In this document: positions 22,899 through 36,012 of the stretch, piece after piece
Position numbering within the stretch: position 1 is the first letter of the stretch
Layout of the letters: every line of letters begins with the position of its first letter
Source: Hydractinia symbiolongicarpus
Taxonomy: Eukaryota; Cnidaria; Hydrozoa; Anthoathecata; Hydractiniidae
Direction: 5' to 3'
DNA: 64,000 nucleotides
NCBI RefSeq assembly: GCF_029227915.1
Contig: NC_079884.1
Coordinates: 15,996,001 to 16,060,000, forward strand
Translations under genes and position numbers: made by a program
Notes under the pieces: generated by a model
The model's input: the letters and a program-made list of their open reading frames with translations, nothing else
Databases searched by the model: none
Told to the model about the DNA's origin: nothing

Positions 22899-25800
22899 TC
22901 AACTGAAGCACAGCTCGTTTTTGCAGTTCTCAATCACCATCGTTGAAAGTTCTTTCACGCGTAAGCTTGTTTCACATGAGTTGATGACCTCCTCAAGAAT
23001 GTTTATGCCATTTTCTTCTTGTACCAGCTTACAATACTTAAAGGCTAAAAAAAATTTGCAATCTTTTTTAAAACAAAGCCGAAGAAACCGTCCGAAGGCT
23101 GAGTGTTCTTATATTAAACGTAGAGGTGGAACATTCGACTGGTAGCTTGTGACTATAATTCGCGTATTTGAGTAAATGAGAGATTACTACAACTTTCATA
23201 TTTTCTTCAAAAGTATTTTTTTTTTATAATCTCTTGATAAAAGGTATAATTTAATTCATAATTCTTAATAGAAACTGCTTTATTTCCTAACTACATTTCC
23301 TTTAATTAGCACCATTGCCATTTATTAACTTTTTTCAATTTCAAGAAGCCGCTTATTGAAGGCGGTTATCAAGTAATTAACTGCTGAGAAATAACTTTGT
23401 ATGCGATTTTTATCTGAAGTTACGTTTTTGATACTAATGTTGGTAGATGTCTTGTTATTATTGGGAGGGCGTGTCGCTAGCTATATATATCTAAAATACA
23501 CCATTTTTCTTGTTTGTCGTAAAAGACCTCTCACTGACTACGTAAAAGACCTCTCACTGACTACGTAAAAGACCTCTCACTGACTACGTAAAAGACCTCT
23601 CACTGACTACGTAAAAGACCTCTCACTGACTACGTAAAATTTTCTTTTATAGGCAAGTTGTCATTTTCTTCTCATTTGATTTTATTTACTCAAGGTTTCT
23701 TTCTCAGTGATAGCTACAAGCATTTTTTCATATTTCTTGTGTATTATTTTTAACAAGCGCGGTGTTAGGCGCGACGAAATAAAAAGGAGCACTAATTAAA
23801 ATTAATGAGATATTTCCGTTTCTAGGTGCCACCCGAACGAAAGATGTAATGTTAACTAGAGGAAATACTCTGTATTTTCTAGCTAAAAATAAAATCTTTA
23901 ACGGTGTAAATTACAGTTTATTTTTATTTCTTCAAAAAACCTGATGTTAAAATAAGGCACAGCAGAGCTCTGGGTGGTATTAGATTACCACGGTGTTATT
24001 AAATTACTACGGTGGCATTAGATTACCACGGTGGCATTAGATTACACAAAGCCAAAGGGAAACTCAAAAAGTAAGTTCCGGGGTAGATTGATCATTGGCA
24101 TTTGATCAAAACGTGTACTAAAAACTTCATTTAGTCTTAAAGTTAAACGCTTCTAAGACAACTGAAATAACTTACGATAAACTTTGGTGAGGTTGGCTAG
24201 TGCCCATGCCGCCCAATGTTGCGCAGCAGGTGCGCTGTAACAATGAAGCAGCTCAAGGATTGGTTTGAACGATCTAAACGAAAGCGAAGTTTTATAAAAG
24301 AATTGAATTATACTATCATAGGAACCAAATAAGAAGTTGAAAACAAAAAACGCAATTTTCTCGTCACTTGCTGTGTCAAAAACAATTTGGCTTCGTCTTT
24401 AGATAGGTTTATAGATTCACATGGCATTTTGTGGGTCGACATTAAACAAAAACTTGGTATAGTAGGTAGATTTGAACCACAACTAACATAATTCTTAGAC
24501 ATTTTTTTAAACAGGAATGTGTCAGCATTTTCTTTATCTCATGACAATAACCTTATAAGTTATCTTAATTCGTAATGCCGAATAACAGAATCTTTTTACC
24601 TATAGTTTATATTTCTGCTGGAGTTAATATCCCATGAGTCTATGCAATTTATCTAAATTATAAATAATCATAAATAAATAAATACGACACATTACCCACT
24701 CACGTTAAAAAAATATTAAAAGCAATTTTGTAATGTTAAGAAATTGTAAAGAGATAATAAAACAGGAAAAACGAGACAAACAATTTTTCTACGGGGGAGT
24801 TCTTAAAAGGATTAGAGACGGCACATAAGTAAGACAAAGGGAGGATTTATAGTTGTTTAGTATGATAAAACGCTGTGTGCGGTGATTGTGGAGGATAAAA
24901 AAAGAAGGATTAACTTACAATCTTATGCATACATTCGTCCCTTGTAATGTTCGTCACTTTCCACGCTTGTTCTCCATCACTAAGGATGTGACTTAGTAAT
25001 CCCGCCGAGTTGTAACTCACTTCCAAGAAAGAAGTGTCATGACTCAGCAATGATCTACAGAAAGTAAATAATAATTGTATAGTAGGCTAACACATATACA
25101 TAGAAAGTAAAATAAACAAAGGAGGCAAATTACTCTCGCAATATTAGCATAGTTCACTATCTGGCTTTATCACAAGTCACAAAGAAAACAAAGAGGAATG
25201 TTTTTAATTGCTTGACGTATGATTAGGACATGCAAAGAATTGCCGACTAACAAGCGTAAGCACAAATTTACACTTTCCCCACGCCAAGCTTTGTTCACAC
25301 TATAGGGTTTTTTAACTAAAACCGTAGTGATACATTCCATGAGTTAACTTAAAACCACAAAAAAGATAAATTCACATATCAAGAAATATTGTTATTTAGG
25401 TTTAAAGTTTAAAGCCAAGTGAAAAAGAAGAAAAAATAACAGATGATGCTGAAATTTTTCTGCGGACGTTCGTATGCACCGATATTTTTTGGTTATGAAG
25501 TTCGTGTAAAGGATTTTGATAAGTTCCGAGGCCCTGTGGTTTAATTTCAGAACCGTGTTTTCGGCTTTATTTTGCTATTATCTACTTCAATGGCGTGCAA
25601 CACAACTACTACTTTGTGGATTCCTTTTCTCTTGAATTGCATTTAGAATAAAGTAGTTTTATCCAACAAACTTAAACTAACTTAAAATCATGCCCGTTAA
25701 ATCCACCTAATCCTCTAGTGCTATAAATGCTTTTTACAAAATTTTCAGCCATACATTATAAAAGCTAAACCATCCGACACATAGTAAATAAAAAAAATAG

Positions 25801-28800
25801 CAAGGAATTTGCAAGGACACAATAAATGAAGAAAATTACGTGAAAAGATCAATGTATTCTTCTTTCATCAACATTGGTCTTAAAGAGTCCACTTCAGCCA
25901 CATTACCCTATTAAGAAAACAACATAATATTATTAAACAATTGCAGGCTACAAATTCAACAATTTTAAATAATCAGATGACCAGCTACGCCTTAGTAAAA
26001 CAGTTGTTGTAATATAACACAAAGCATGACATATCACTTTAGCTTACAATTAAACTTTTTTACAAATATTCAATTTGAGAGTAAGGAAAATTAGAATGAT
26101 CAAATGTGTCTGCAGTGAATCAAATTTAAATTTCTGATGACTTTAGCACCCAAAAAGAAACATTGAGATCAATACAGCATTAAAGAATACTAACCATTAA
26201 ACCCATCATATTCCGATACAGTTCTTGTGAGTCAGGAAACAACTAACGAGAAAAGAGGATTTTAATTAATTAAAGGTTATAAGTCCCATGGAGAAATCCG
26301 CCTAAGCAGAAAATTTTCGTTTTAAAATTATATGATGACGTCAGCAATGACCTGTCAATGTATGAAAATTTTTTTTTGCTTCTACAGTCGACGCTCATTA
26401 TCTCGAACCTCCGTTATCTCGAACTTTCTCTATCTCGAACTTTTTCTTCGGTCCCTTGAGTTCGAACTTTTCATGAAATACGCTCGTTATCTCGAACTTT
26501 CGCTATCTCGAACTTTTCTTTCGGTCCCTTGGGAGTTCAAGATAACGAGCGTAGACTGTATTGTGTAAAGATTGAAACGTTGATCAAAATAATGTAAAAT
26601 TTAAAATAATGTATAATTTTAATAATGTCATCAATGTAAGCATGTTTTTTGTTCCACAACGCTTTCAAGGAAATAACTATCAGATATTAAAAAGGTAACT
26701 CATAATTATTGTTCTGTGACCACACTGTGTGCACGCTCACAAACACAAGGCGAGTTAATATATATATGAAAAATTCTTCAGTTGTTAATATTAGTGATTT
26801 TATTCATTTATGGACTTGAGTCTTTCAGCCAGTGATTAATTAAAATCAGTAGCTCTGCCAGAATACGTGTTTGTATTATGCAGAATGAACAGACCACTGT
26901 TATAACAATATATCAAACTAACAAGAAAATAACACAAACATGGTCAAAATGTCAAACAAAATTTGATAATACCAAAACATACGTTGAGGCAGTCGACAAA
27001 CAAAGACATTCCATCTTGGTTTAAAAAGTCTAAACAGTTTTCCGGGGTCTCATCTAAAACAAGAAATAGATTCTTTATTGTAAATACAGAAAATGCTCAA
27101 ACTAAAGAACTGTCAATTCTTTCTCGTATTAACAGGGTTAAAAACTTTCCTACGTCAGGTCATCAAGATGTGCATATTCTTACACAATGTGGTCAGAATA
27201 AAACTAACACCAAACGAAAATCCTTTTATTGCAGTGACCTGTTGAAAGGTACTAACCAGTTATGTTCCACAGTGAACTCCAACATGTTTCCATCAAAGCA
27301 TCAGACTAAGAAGAGAATAATAACACATAACATAATACTGCGAGCATCATCTGTTTGTACCACTTCATTTATAAAATAACATGTATGTTTTATGGGATTT
27401 CTGTTGTCCTAAGAAAACATTAATTTTATCATGCATTTTTTTAATTTCATACTTAAGCTTATGTGTTTTCATACTGTACCTGGTTGGCTTCTAATTTCTC
27501 TCGAATCACTTGTATTATTGTCTAAATAGAAAGCATCATACCACTCAGTGTCTCAATAAAAAGGAGCTCAGAACATTGAAATGGATTTCTCAATGTATTT
27601 TAATTTAACCTAGCATGAAAAAATCTAGCTCCAAATTGCAATACAAAACGGATTAGTAAATACTGAGAGACACATAAAGTTTTATTCTACTCAAGAAACG
27701 AGAAACTAAGTTGTAACTTCATATATTGTTATATTCAGCATGCAAAGAAGATTTTTTTAATATTTTTTTTCCTACTCTGCTTAGTTAGTCTAACGATTTG
27801 GAAATATAAATCAGTATAGTCCTACTGATCACTATATAAGCACTGCACGCATCACTTATTCTAACATGTTGAATGAATTACTTAACCATATCAAAACAGC
27901 AATGGTAAATGTGTTTTGTTTTGGCACACTTTACACTTCGTCTTTTTAATTTAGATCAGACGCATTCAGAAGGGAAATAAGGCTTTAATTTCTACGGTGT
28001 CGTTATATGAGATAGCAAAATTGAAATGTACTGAGTGATATAAAGTTCTATACCTGAATAGCTCCACGTAACCCTATCTCTCTTTTCTGAATTCCAGCAT
28101 TCTGTGACTAAACAAATAAAAATATCAGAGATAAATTCTTTCCAACCTCTCTTTCGCATCAGCATTCAAACATGAATGCATATGTGTTAATAAAGAACAC
28201 TCAAATAGCATTTTCTATCTGTAATTTAAAAAGCTGTACTTTCCCTTTTTTAAAGGGGAAGATGATCATAAAAGCTACCTGGCATACAATTGCGTTAAAC
28301 AACATTATTGCTATTCTTCGCAGATAGTCGTCTTGATGATTTCGTAAGGCAGTCAGAAGCAATTCTGCAACACGATAATACTGAAACTCCTAATAAAAAA
28401 TTTTTAATATAGCATTGTGATGAGATAAAACAGTTTCTATGGTGGCATATCTGTAATGATTTAAAAAAAGGTAAACATTTTTACCACTTCTATAGGTATT
28501 TTGAAATTGCAGAGTGTCAGACAGGAATTCTTTTGAAGTTGTAACACTCCTTTTAAGTTTTCCATACTTTCCAATATCGAAACAATGATATCTCTACAAA
28601 AAAAGAGGGATTAAAATTTCGCAACTTGAAATTTGATGATTATAAAGTTTGATAGCATTACAAAGATTAAAAACCTGCGTAATTGCGGATCTTGGTTTTG
28701 TACTTCCTCTCTTGAGAGATGATATAAAGAAGCTCTGTAAAGAGATTAGCTGGTGATATTATAAAAAAAAACACATCAGAATGAAAAAAAAGTGGAAAAA

Positions 28801-31800
28801 GAGTGAACTTAGAAATTAACTTACGTTGCTGCAATATGAATACTGTTGTCATCTTTGAATGTTTTCATAGATTTCAAAATCAACTGAAAATGAATTTTTT
28901 TCTGCTTTATAAGGCATATATTTTAAAATCTATCCAGGCAGTTAAACTTTACAGTAGAATCAATTGGATCAATGAATAAGAAAAAAGGATAAAAATCATT
29001 AACCTCTTATGAAACTATAAAAATAATTAATAAATTTTTATAATTTTAGTTGGCAAAATGTTTGTAGACTAACCCTTAGACATCTTTCAATTTGTTGGCA
29101 CCCATGATGACTTGCTAAACTGAACAACTTTCGTAACGACATTGAAACATACTTTTTTCTGTCCATGTATATATCCAGTGAAGTTAAAATCTGCTCTTCA
29201 TTGGCCTCACCAGTTATCTATGTAACACAATTTTTTTGAAAATATATTGCTTTTAGTAGTAAAATCAAAATTAATAGAACATGAAAAATGTTGAACACTA
29301 TGAGAAGTTGAAAGCCGTGAAAGTTTACCTAAAACATTGATCCAATAATTGTACCTTGAAAAAACGTAAGACATTGCAAATCATTTATTACTAATGTAGA
29401 GCTATTAAACAAAATTAATATGAAATCTCAACCTTATTTAACATGATTCAGTATTGATTTCAGAAAGGTGACCATTTTTTTCTTTGTATGTAATATCAAA
29501 TCTAAGTTACTGGGTGTGGCTTTTTAAAACAAATTTCACATTATTTACAACCATAAGAGTATCCTTTATTATATATTAACTACTTAACGTTACCATGACT
29601 TGAAAATTGTTGTAAAAGGAAAAGCCATTAGGAAGAGCTTAATTCCTAGGAGTGGTTGTGCTAAGAAAAACCTTGACTTAAGCAAAATATTTAATTTTTA
29701 TCAAAAAAACTACAAAAAATAACACTTTATTTAAAAGACTTAATACTATCTTTAATAATGAAAAATAATTTATGCATGAAACAGTTATAATATTCAAATT
29801 AACCTTTTCAGCCGGCAATGGTGAATTGTATGATAAACCTCCAGTATTACACAAACCAAGAAATTTTAGTTTGGAGCTTGAACTTGATAATACATTCAGA
29901 TCTGCTAACTTTAAATTAGATGATCCTAAAAATAAATTGAATGGGATGTGTTATTATTTGGCACATTGCATTAAAAACCCCATTACATTTAAAAAAAAGA
30001 TCTTCTTAACATCTTTATAACTACCAGGTGTGTCTATCTTGCTCATTATTACATCCTTAAGGCGTACTTGACTTAACATATTTATTGAAAATTTTGAAAC
30101 ATAACCTCTTTACTTGATAATTCCACATACCTGAAATATCCAATGAAACTAACGATTTTAGTGTAGAGCAGGTTTCCAATATCATTGTGTTGACAACTGG
30201 GTATGGAGTGTTCTTCGAATCCTCTGCTATTGAATTTTGTTGAGATGGGTTTTTGGAAAGATCCAAATGAATAAGGTGTTTAAGTATTGTTATTAAATTT
30301 ACTAGCTCAGCTTCATCAGTTATATGTACACAATTGTATAGTGAGAGCCATGTTAACGTCCTATACACAGAGAAAAAGAAGTTATAGATTTATACATATT
30401 TTTTATATACCAATGAATAATTTTTAAAATAATAACAGTGCCTTATTTGGGTATACTGTGCTATACCGTGAATTTTACTGTTCAAAAAATTCTAAGTACA
30501 ATTTTTTTGGCTATAACAATTTCCTTTTATTGGGAATGTATCCTTTTCCAGCAACCCAGAAGAATATAAATTGCAGAGGCACACATTTCAGTAGTAAATT
30601 TGTTAATCCATCTTAATCACAAATGACAAAACAATGACAAAAAAAATTTTGTTAATTTTTTTTTACCAGGTTCAGAGGATTAAATAAGTGAAAAGGAGTC
30701 TGTAGTAAGACCAAGTCATTTTGAGAGAAGTGTGCGATCACACGCAGATTTGTTTATTATTATGAAAAAAAGTGAAATTTGAAGTCACAGAACAATTAAA
30801 GTAGGCTTTGCAACCCTTCTTATCGTAATTTATTTCAAAAGCCTATTTATTCAATTTGTTTTTGCACTAATAATTAAACTTTGTTTAAAAAAAACTAGCA
30901 AAAGTTATACGGTCCATTTAGTAGCTTTTTTATGATTTTTTTAATACAGTTTTATATATAAAAACTTACTAACAATTTTTTGTACATAGGTTTAAATTCC
31001 TGAATGTAAAATTTGATGGAACTTACTTTTCGCATGTTCTCCAACCCAAAACATATGCGGTGTACGGGTGTAAAGGAATTTCGTTCTTATTTTTACTTCT
31101 GGCAAGATTAATTTTTTAAGAACGTAGGCACACCACATGTGATAACTGAGCTGTGCAATAACAATTGCATACTTTAAAACTTACGAAATGGTCTGTAAGA
31201 CATGCATACGCCACATCACACTATTATAATTGGTACCAACCAGATCTTTCAATTATGAAAACATTGGTTTAGCTAGTAATTTCATGTAAATTTGATATAA
31301 ATCCCTAAGAAATAAAGTAGTTTTCTTACCCTGCCAAACCACTCAATTGATCCAAACTTGAATCATCAACAGACGTGTGAGATAAATCCAACCATGCTAA
31401 TTTAGGCAAGCTTCCAACATATGTCATATGTTCTTTTCTGAAACCTATATCTGTACCTTGTAAATTCAGTTTAACTAGATTACGTAAATCTTTCAAAACC
31501 AAAAAGTTTTTTAATCCAGAAACGGAGGATAAATTTAATATTTTTAAGTATTTTGCACAGTATCTCAATGCTGACAACGTGTTTGGTACCATTTTGCATT
31601 CACTAAGATTGATTTCACGTAATGGATGGCGAAATAGTTTCATTATTATTTGTTGATCATGTAAAATGTCTTTTGTTGAAAGCCTAGATAAATTAAGTTT
31701 TGATAACCTGCATTTTTCTGTGTCAACAAAGGCTTGCATATACTGTTCATGATGCTGTTTAATGATCCTCTGAAATAATATTTCACATAAATTATCAGGT

Positions 31801-31994
31801 AAAAACATGTGATTTCGAAGTTCAAGGGTACCAGTATATTTTTCTGTTGACAGTACTTCATCATCATCATCAGTGTCAATATCCATGCAAGCATTATCCT
31901 CATGACTTATAAGGGATTCATAAGGATATGCCACACAAACATCCAAACATCGTTGACATAAAGTTGCAGGGTTATAAACTATTTGTGTATCCAT
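22899..31994 (-). CDS. ZER1: ZER1 homologue, CUL2 E3 ligase substrate receptor, complete
   Basis: A substrate receptor for CUL2-RBX1 ubiquitin ligase that recognises N-terminal glycine degrons. Eighteen minus-strand exons: 31994-31330, 30360-30131, 29925-29804, 29217-29074, 28883-28825, 28734-28675, 28593-28485, 28389-28279, 28107-28054, 27521-27480, 27305-27257, 27053-26983, 26242-26195, 25907-25840, 25054-24919, 24652-24600, 24273-24176, 23044-22899. They total 2265 nt, exactly 754 residues plus stop; human ZER1 is close to 766. An N-terminal region (MFLPDNLCE) and leucine-rich repeats (LDLSHTSV, LVSLDISG) precede an ARM-like C-terminal domain. The Gly-binding residues described for ZYG11B/ZER1 align: W545 and D549 in LWNITDE, N590 and E593 in GNVAEV, with the same spacing as in ZYG11B. 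SWDINSSRNINYRSF is almost identical to human ZER1, favouring ZER1 over ZYG11. An acidic patch (DIDTDDDDE) lies near the N terminus. Confidence 0.95.
23518..23639. repeat. 23-bp tandem repeat, 5.3 identical copies
   Basis: The unit CGTAAAAGACCTCTCACTGACTA (shown as CGTAAAAGACCTC plus TCACTGACTA) repeats five times without a mismatch and then seven bases more, inside the last ZER1 intron. Perfect identity implies a recent expansion. There are no spacers, so it is not a CRISPR array. Confidence 0.95.
23973..24047. repeat. 19-bp degenerate tandem repeat, about four copies
   Basis: Units of the form GGTGGCATTAGATTACCAC lie end to end with a few substitutions, in the last ZER1 intron about 330 bases from the 23-bp array. 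The second unit is the most diverged. Confidence 0.85.
26275..26640. mobile_element. Partial copy of the CCCGTGGAGAAATCC repeat, interrupted by a MITE
   Basis: The left part (CCCATGGAGAAATCCGCC, then a TGACGTCAGCA core) and the right part (TTGATCAAAATAATGT) match the two longer copies at 51015-52492 in the same order. A 174-bp element at 26385-26558 splits it. The repeat lies in the ZER1 intron between the exons at 26983-27053 and 26195-26242. Confidence 0.75.
26385..26558. mobile_element. Pogo/Tigger-like MITE, 174 bp, TA flanks
   Basis: Terminal inverted repeats: CAGTCGACGCTCATTATCTC at the left end and CAGTCTACGCTCGTTATCTT at the right end when reverse-complemented, three mismatches in 24 bases. 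TA dinucleotides on both sides are the expected target-site duplication for the Tc1/mariner/pogo group. Inside, TATCTCGAACTTT-type motifs repeat. It encodes no transposase. Confidence 0.88.
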
Positions 31995-33340
31995 TTCCTT
32001 AACTCTTTTAAATATTTATAGCTATATCTATATTTTGGCTAAATGTAGAAGATAAAAATGTTAAACAACATGCTGTACCTTAACATATAGCTACCTAGCT
32101 AGCTGAGATTTTTTAATTCATTGGCAAAAATTTATTGTTGTAGCATAATGGCCAGCTAAAAAAACAAAAGCATAAAAAAATGTAAACATATTCCAGGAGA
32201 AACCAGCAAGTAAATAATAATGTTCATATAAAGTTTTCTGTGGAAAATATTTCGTACATTGGTCAATGTAATCTGCCATTGTAAACTAAATATTTCTTAA
32301 AAAAAATATAGGTAGCCAGCTAAAGCTACCCATAACCAGCTAGCCCTGTTACTAACAAAATCTTACGACAGGTAATGCTTACGCTAACCAAAACTCTTTT
32401 AGCACGCTACTTAAACTTAACGATGCTGGTCGGTGCAAAAAAATTATCCTCACACAACTCTTTTTATAACTACTTAGCAAATTGTCATGCTTGGCAACCA
32501 CCCAAGTGATTTTAGCCTAGTAATATAAACATTACAGGCACTCTTCTTTGTCATGGCGGAGTTGACACCTAACTACACCGTTTTATTGTTCCGCGTTCAT
32601 AAAGAAAACGATAAAACTTAACTAGATGATGTAACTAAAGATATAAAACCACCTAACACCACATGAATTTGATACTCCGACTGTGTTCTTGTTTTATTTG
32701 TTTCGTATTTGTGATCGTATCGTACGTTCTTCATCTTTTATTTACCTTATTTATTTACGTCATCATCCCATCCACACGATACAATTTCATAAAGTTATGT
32801 TTTAGTTATTTGTCCCTCCTTTTTATTTGAAAAACCTCCATCGTAGAGACTTACAAAACCTGGCCGATAATAATGATGGCAGAAAATGGCGGGCGGGTTT
32901 AAAAAATGTTGTTGTTGCGTTTTAGGATATTAAAAGTATTGAGCTATTTTTATGTAAATTTTGTACCAACTCTACCTAAAGTAGGCTATGTCCGTTCTGT
33001 TTCTTGAAATTTCCATTCAAACAATCTTCAAGGTATCTTGAAAGTTTTTAGTCAAGGATTAATTTTTTAATTAATTTAATTACATTTTTTTCTGACGATA
33101 TAAAATAGGTTTATTGAATAAAGATTTTTTCCATTGGAACGGTAAAGTTAAAGGTTTAAGGTGAACTTGTGTCTAGAGTTCATCAAGGAGCTAAAAGGTT
33201 CTATGGCCAGAAGTAATTTTCGTCTCTGTTACTTCGACCTGAACTGTCTGCAAAATAGCTGGCCTGTTGGTCTTTATTTTATGAAGCTTAAAATTTATTC
33301 CATTAGTCATATTAATAAATTAACTTAAAACTAACGTAAA

Positions 33341-33808
33341 GTGTAGCGTAGTGGTTATAACTCTCGTACTTTGTGCAGGAGACAGGGGTTTGATTTCCCT
33401 TGGTGACGATTCAATATGGGCGAGTAAATGTTACTGTTCTGCCCAACCTTGGAACGTCTTAAGACTAACCAGGCCACTCTTAAGACTGGCCATTTTTATG
33501 TCCAAATATTGGGCAGTGTCCTAAGTTTGGGGAGAACATTACCATAGCCCTGGGTTAACCCACAACATATTAGGAAATTGGGGAGATAGCACAATGTGTG
33601 GACTGTTGGATGTTGCAGGGAGTTAATTAATTAGATCTGCGTAGCTGAAAATAAGCATTAAATACTCTAGGACCATCAAAGCCATGGCCCCTCCTGGAAA
33701 TATAAGGCAGGGTATATCCCTGGAAATTTGCAAGGCTAACCATGTAAAGTACGCGCATCTATCTATCTATCTATCTATCTATATATCTATCTATCTATCT
33801 ATCTATCT
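33341..33808 (+). mobile_element. tRNA-derived SINE with (ATCT)n tail
   Basis: The head carries a polymerase III A-box-like TAGCGTAGTGGTTA (33344-33357) and a B-box-like GGTTTGATTTCC (33387-33398), spaced as in a tRNA. A unique body of about 350 bases follows, then an (ATCT)n tail at 33757-33808. Head, body and simple tail are the standard SINE layout. The tRNA part cannot form a proper mature tRNA, so it is not a tRNA gene. Confidence 0.8.
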
Positions 33809-34878
33809 CAAATTAAGGAACCTGCTTAACAGGAATTAATGCCAGATGGAAATCAAAGCTTAAGTTGTATAATAATTTGTATATTTTTTATTGCATTCGG
33901 ACTTGTCTTACAAGTAGTTGCATAGTTTAAAGTTTACTTTCTGTACCCTGATAAAATGGTTATCTAAATCAACTACAAATTGGTATGCTAGTTTTAATAA
34001 GAAAAATAGTATTTTGCCTCAACTTACAACTTCGCCAAATAAATTAGCAAAATATCAGTTTCATTTTATGTGATGTAGTGGGTTTTTAGTAGATGCAGTT
34101 CAGACACTATCAAGTTTTATTGCAGCCCTGTCAATAAAATAGTCAATACTGATTCTTCAGAAATGTTTAATAATTCATGCCCATTATAAGCTATTTGCTA
34201 AGATATGTAAAAAAAGTGAGCTGAGAAAAGGAATCTTAAGATTTCAGTATGAGCTAATGAGAAAATTTTTACAGCAACTATTATTAGTCATCAGTTAAAA
34301 AGCTTGAAAAAAACAGGGAGATTTAAAAAAAAAATAACAGCATAGTCTTTTAAAAAGTATACAGTTGTTTTGCAATATTTTCTATTTCTAGAGGGTTTCA
34401 TTTTGTTCTCATGCTGCAATACGTCACATTCTGAAAGTTAGCTCAACTACAGTACCACTTGAATGTTACTTTACATGTATGCAAGTTTTATGAGTTTGTG
34501 TAATGACCTTATGTCTAAATAAAGAATCTTCATATGTATATATTTTGTTTACACACAAACTAAATTTCTTTCTATTGTTATCATTGTGTGCGAACCATAA
34601 CAATAGATAGGATGAAGCCTTTTGTTCTCACATGTAACATGCAAGCTATTCTTATAAAACACTAACGATCATGAAAGTTATGAAAATTTATATATTGACA
34701 ATTCTTTATTTCACTTTTATTTATTACATTTTAAATGGACATTCTTTATTTCAGACCAACTGCTATCAATACTTTTTTTACTGCAATTGAAAATAGTAGT
34801 TTTGACTGCTATATTTTATAACAAAGTTTGGCCTTTTATAAGCTTTCTCAGAACATTTTTTGTCTTTTCAAAACGAGA

Positions 34879-35216
34879 TACAGCCATTTTTAAGCTTTGT
34901 AAGGTCGTTTTTTTATCATTATATAGCATAAAATACAGCGATTTTCAAGCTTTGTAGGGTCATTTTCTTGTTCTAGAATGAAGTACGGTAATTTTCAAGC
35001 ATCAAAGGATCTTTTTTTTTTACATTTCAAAATGAGATACCACGATTATTAGCTTCTTTTTACTTTAGATCAAAAGTATGGCGATTTTTATACTTTATAG
35101 GATTGTTTTCTTTTATATTCGTAGGGAAACATGACGATTTCCAAGATACAAGATCATGTTTTTCGTTACTTTAGAAATACAGCGATTTTTAAGCATTGTA
35201 CAGTGAGTTTTTTAAG
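34879..35216. repeat. Degenerate tandem repeat of about 40-55-bp units
   Basis: About seven units of the form TACAGCGATTTTTAAGCTTTGTAGGG followed by a T-rich stretch and an A/G-rich end, with considerable divergence and variable length. Probably an old decaying minisatellite. Confidence 0.7.
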
Positions 35217-36012
35217 GAAGACTATTGCGTGTATCAGGCAAAACTTAGCCTTGTGATATACATTTTTTATTATTTTCTTTTGTTCATCCCATAGACTAAC
35301 AATAACAACAAAAGCATATAGTTGGCAAAGGAGTGAAAACCTTCTTATTCTTCTTTAAGAGCTTCTTTAAGATTAGTTTACTGAGTTTATTGAATCTTTT
35401 TACTATTGTCGACTTGAAATGATTTTTTCTAAAAGTTTTTCACAGACAGAAAATGAATAAACAGGATGTAACAAATTAAGGTGTGAGTAAGGGAAAAAGT
35501 GTGATGTTTTAAAATAGCTTCTAGTAAAATTACATGAAAGTTGGAATATTGTTGTATAATATTTTTTGAAACTTTATAAAATTGCCTAAAAGATGATATA
35601 AAAATTATTGGAAACGAAATAAAATTAAAGACGTTAAAAGATGCCAAAAAATGACCCCTCCTTTACTAATGCTTCTCCATTTACAAAACTTTTAGTTTTT
35701 CATGGTTGATGTTCACTGTTTTGTAATAGCAACACATTGATCTAAAAACGATCTGAAATTTATAGTGTAATTATTTTTCGTTTTGAAGATATTTTCCATT
35801 AACTTTTTTTTATCGAATTACAAACCATAATTCGCTGAAAAATATGTCATAACTCAAGATGATCCTTGGGGTTGATAATGAACACCTTCATTTTTTTGGA
35901 AGGCATCCTGTCCTTGTACTTCTCGATATTTTTTTTTTCTCTTTCCTACTTTGGTCTCCTCACGAACAGAACTGTCTCCACTTTCAATGCGCTCCTTGTC
36001 AATTTGTTGCCA

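Larger units (their letters stand above)
31995..36012. other. ZER1 upstream region and repeat-bearing spacer
   Basis: Holds the ZER1 5' flank, a tRNA-derived SINE (33341-33808) and a degenerate tandem repeat (34879-35216). Two YY1-like ATGGCGG motifs at about 32554 and 32887 lie where a CpG-poor genome might place a promoter, so ZER1 transcription may start near there; this is a guess. A 22-codon open frame at 32554 (+) is too short to call a gene. Confidence 0.45.

Noticed and set aside
23518-23639. CRISPR-like short repeat array
   Set aside because: Units abut with no spacers and the genome is eukaryotic; it is a tandem repeat.
26963-27379. 138-codon plus-strand open frame
   Set aside because: It runs antisense over two ZER1 exons (27305-27257 and 27053-26983) whose splice sites and phase fit; no protein family resemblance.
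29772-30020. 82-codon plus-strand open frame that looked protein-like
   Set aside because: It is the antisense shadow of ZER1 exon 3 (29925-29804), which encodes KLKFLGLCNTGG.
32554-32622. Short frame starting ATGGCGGAG
   Set aside because: Only 22 codons; the ATGGCGG is better read as a YY1-like promoter motif, and no continuing exon was found.
33341-33415. Possible functional tRNA gene
   Set aside because: A and B boxes are present but no closed acceptor stem, and a SINE body with an ATCT tail follows.
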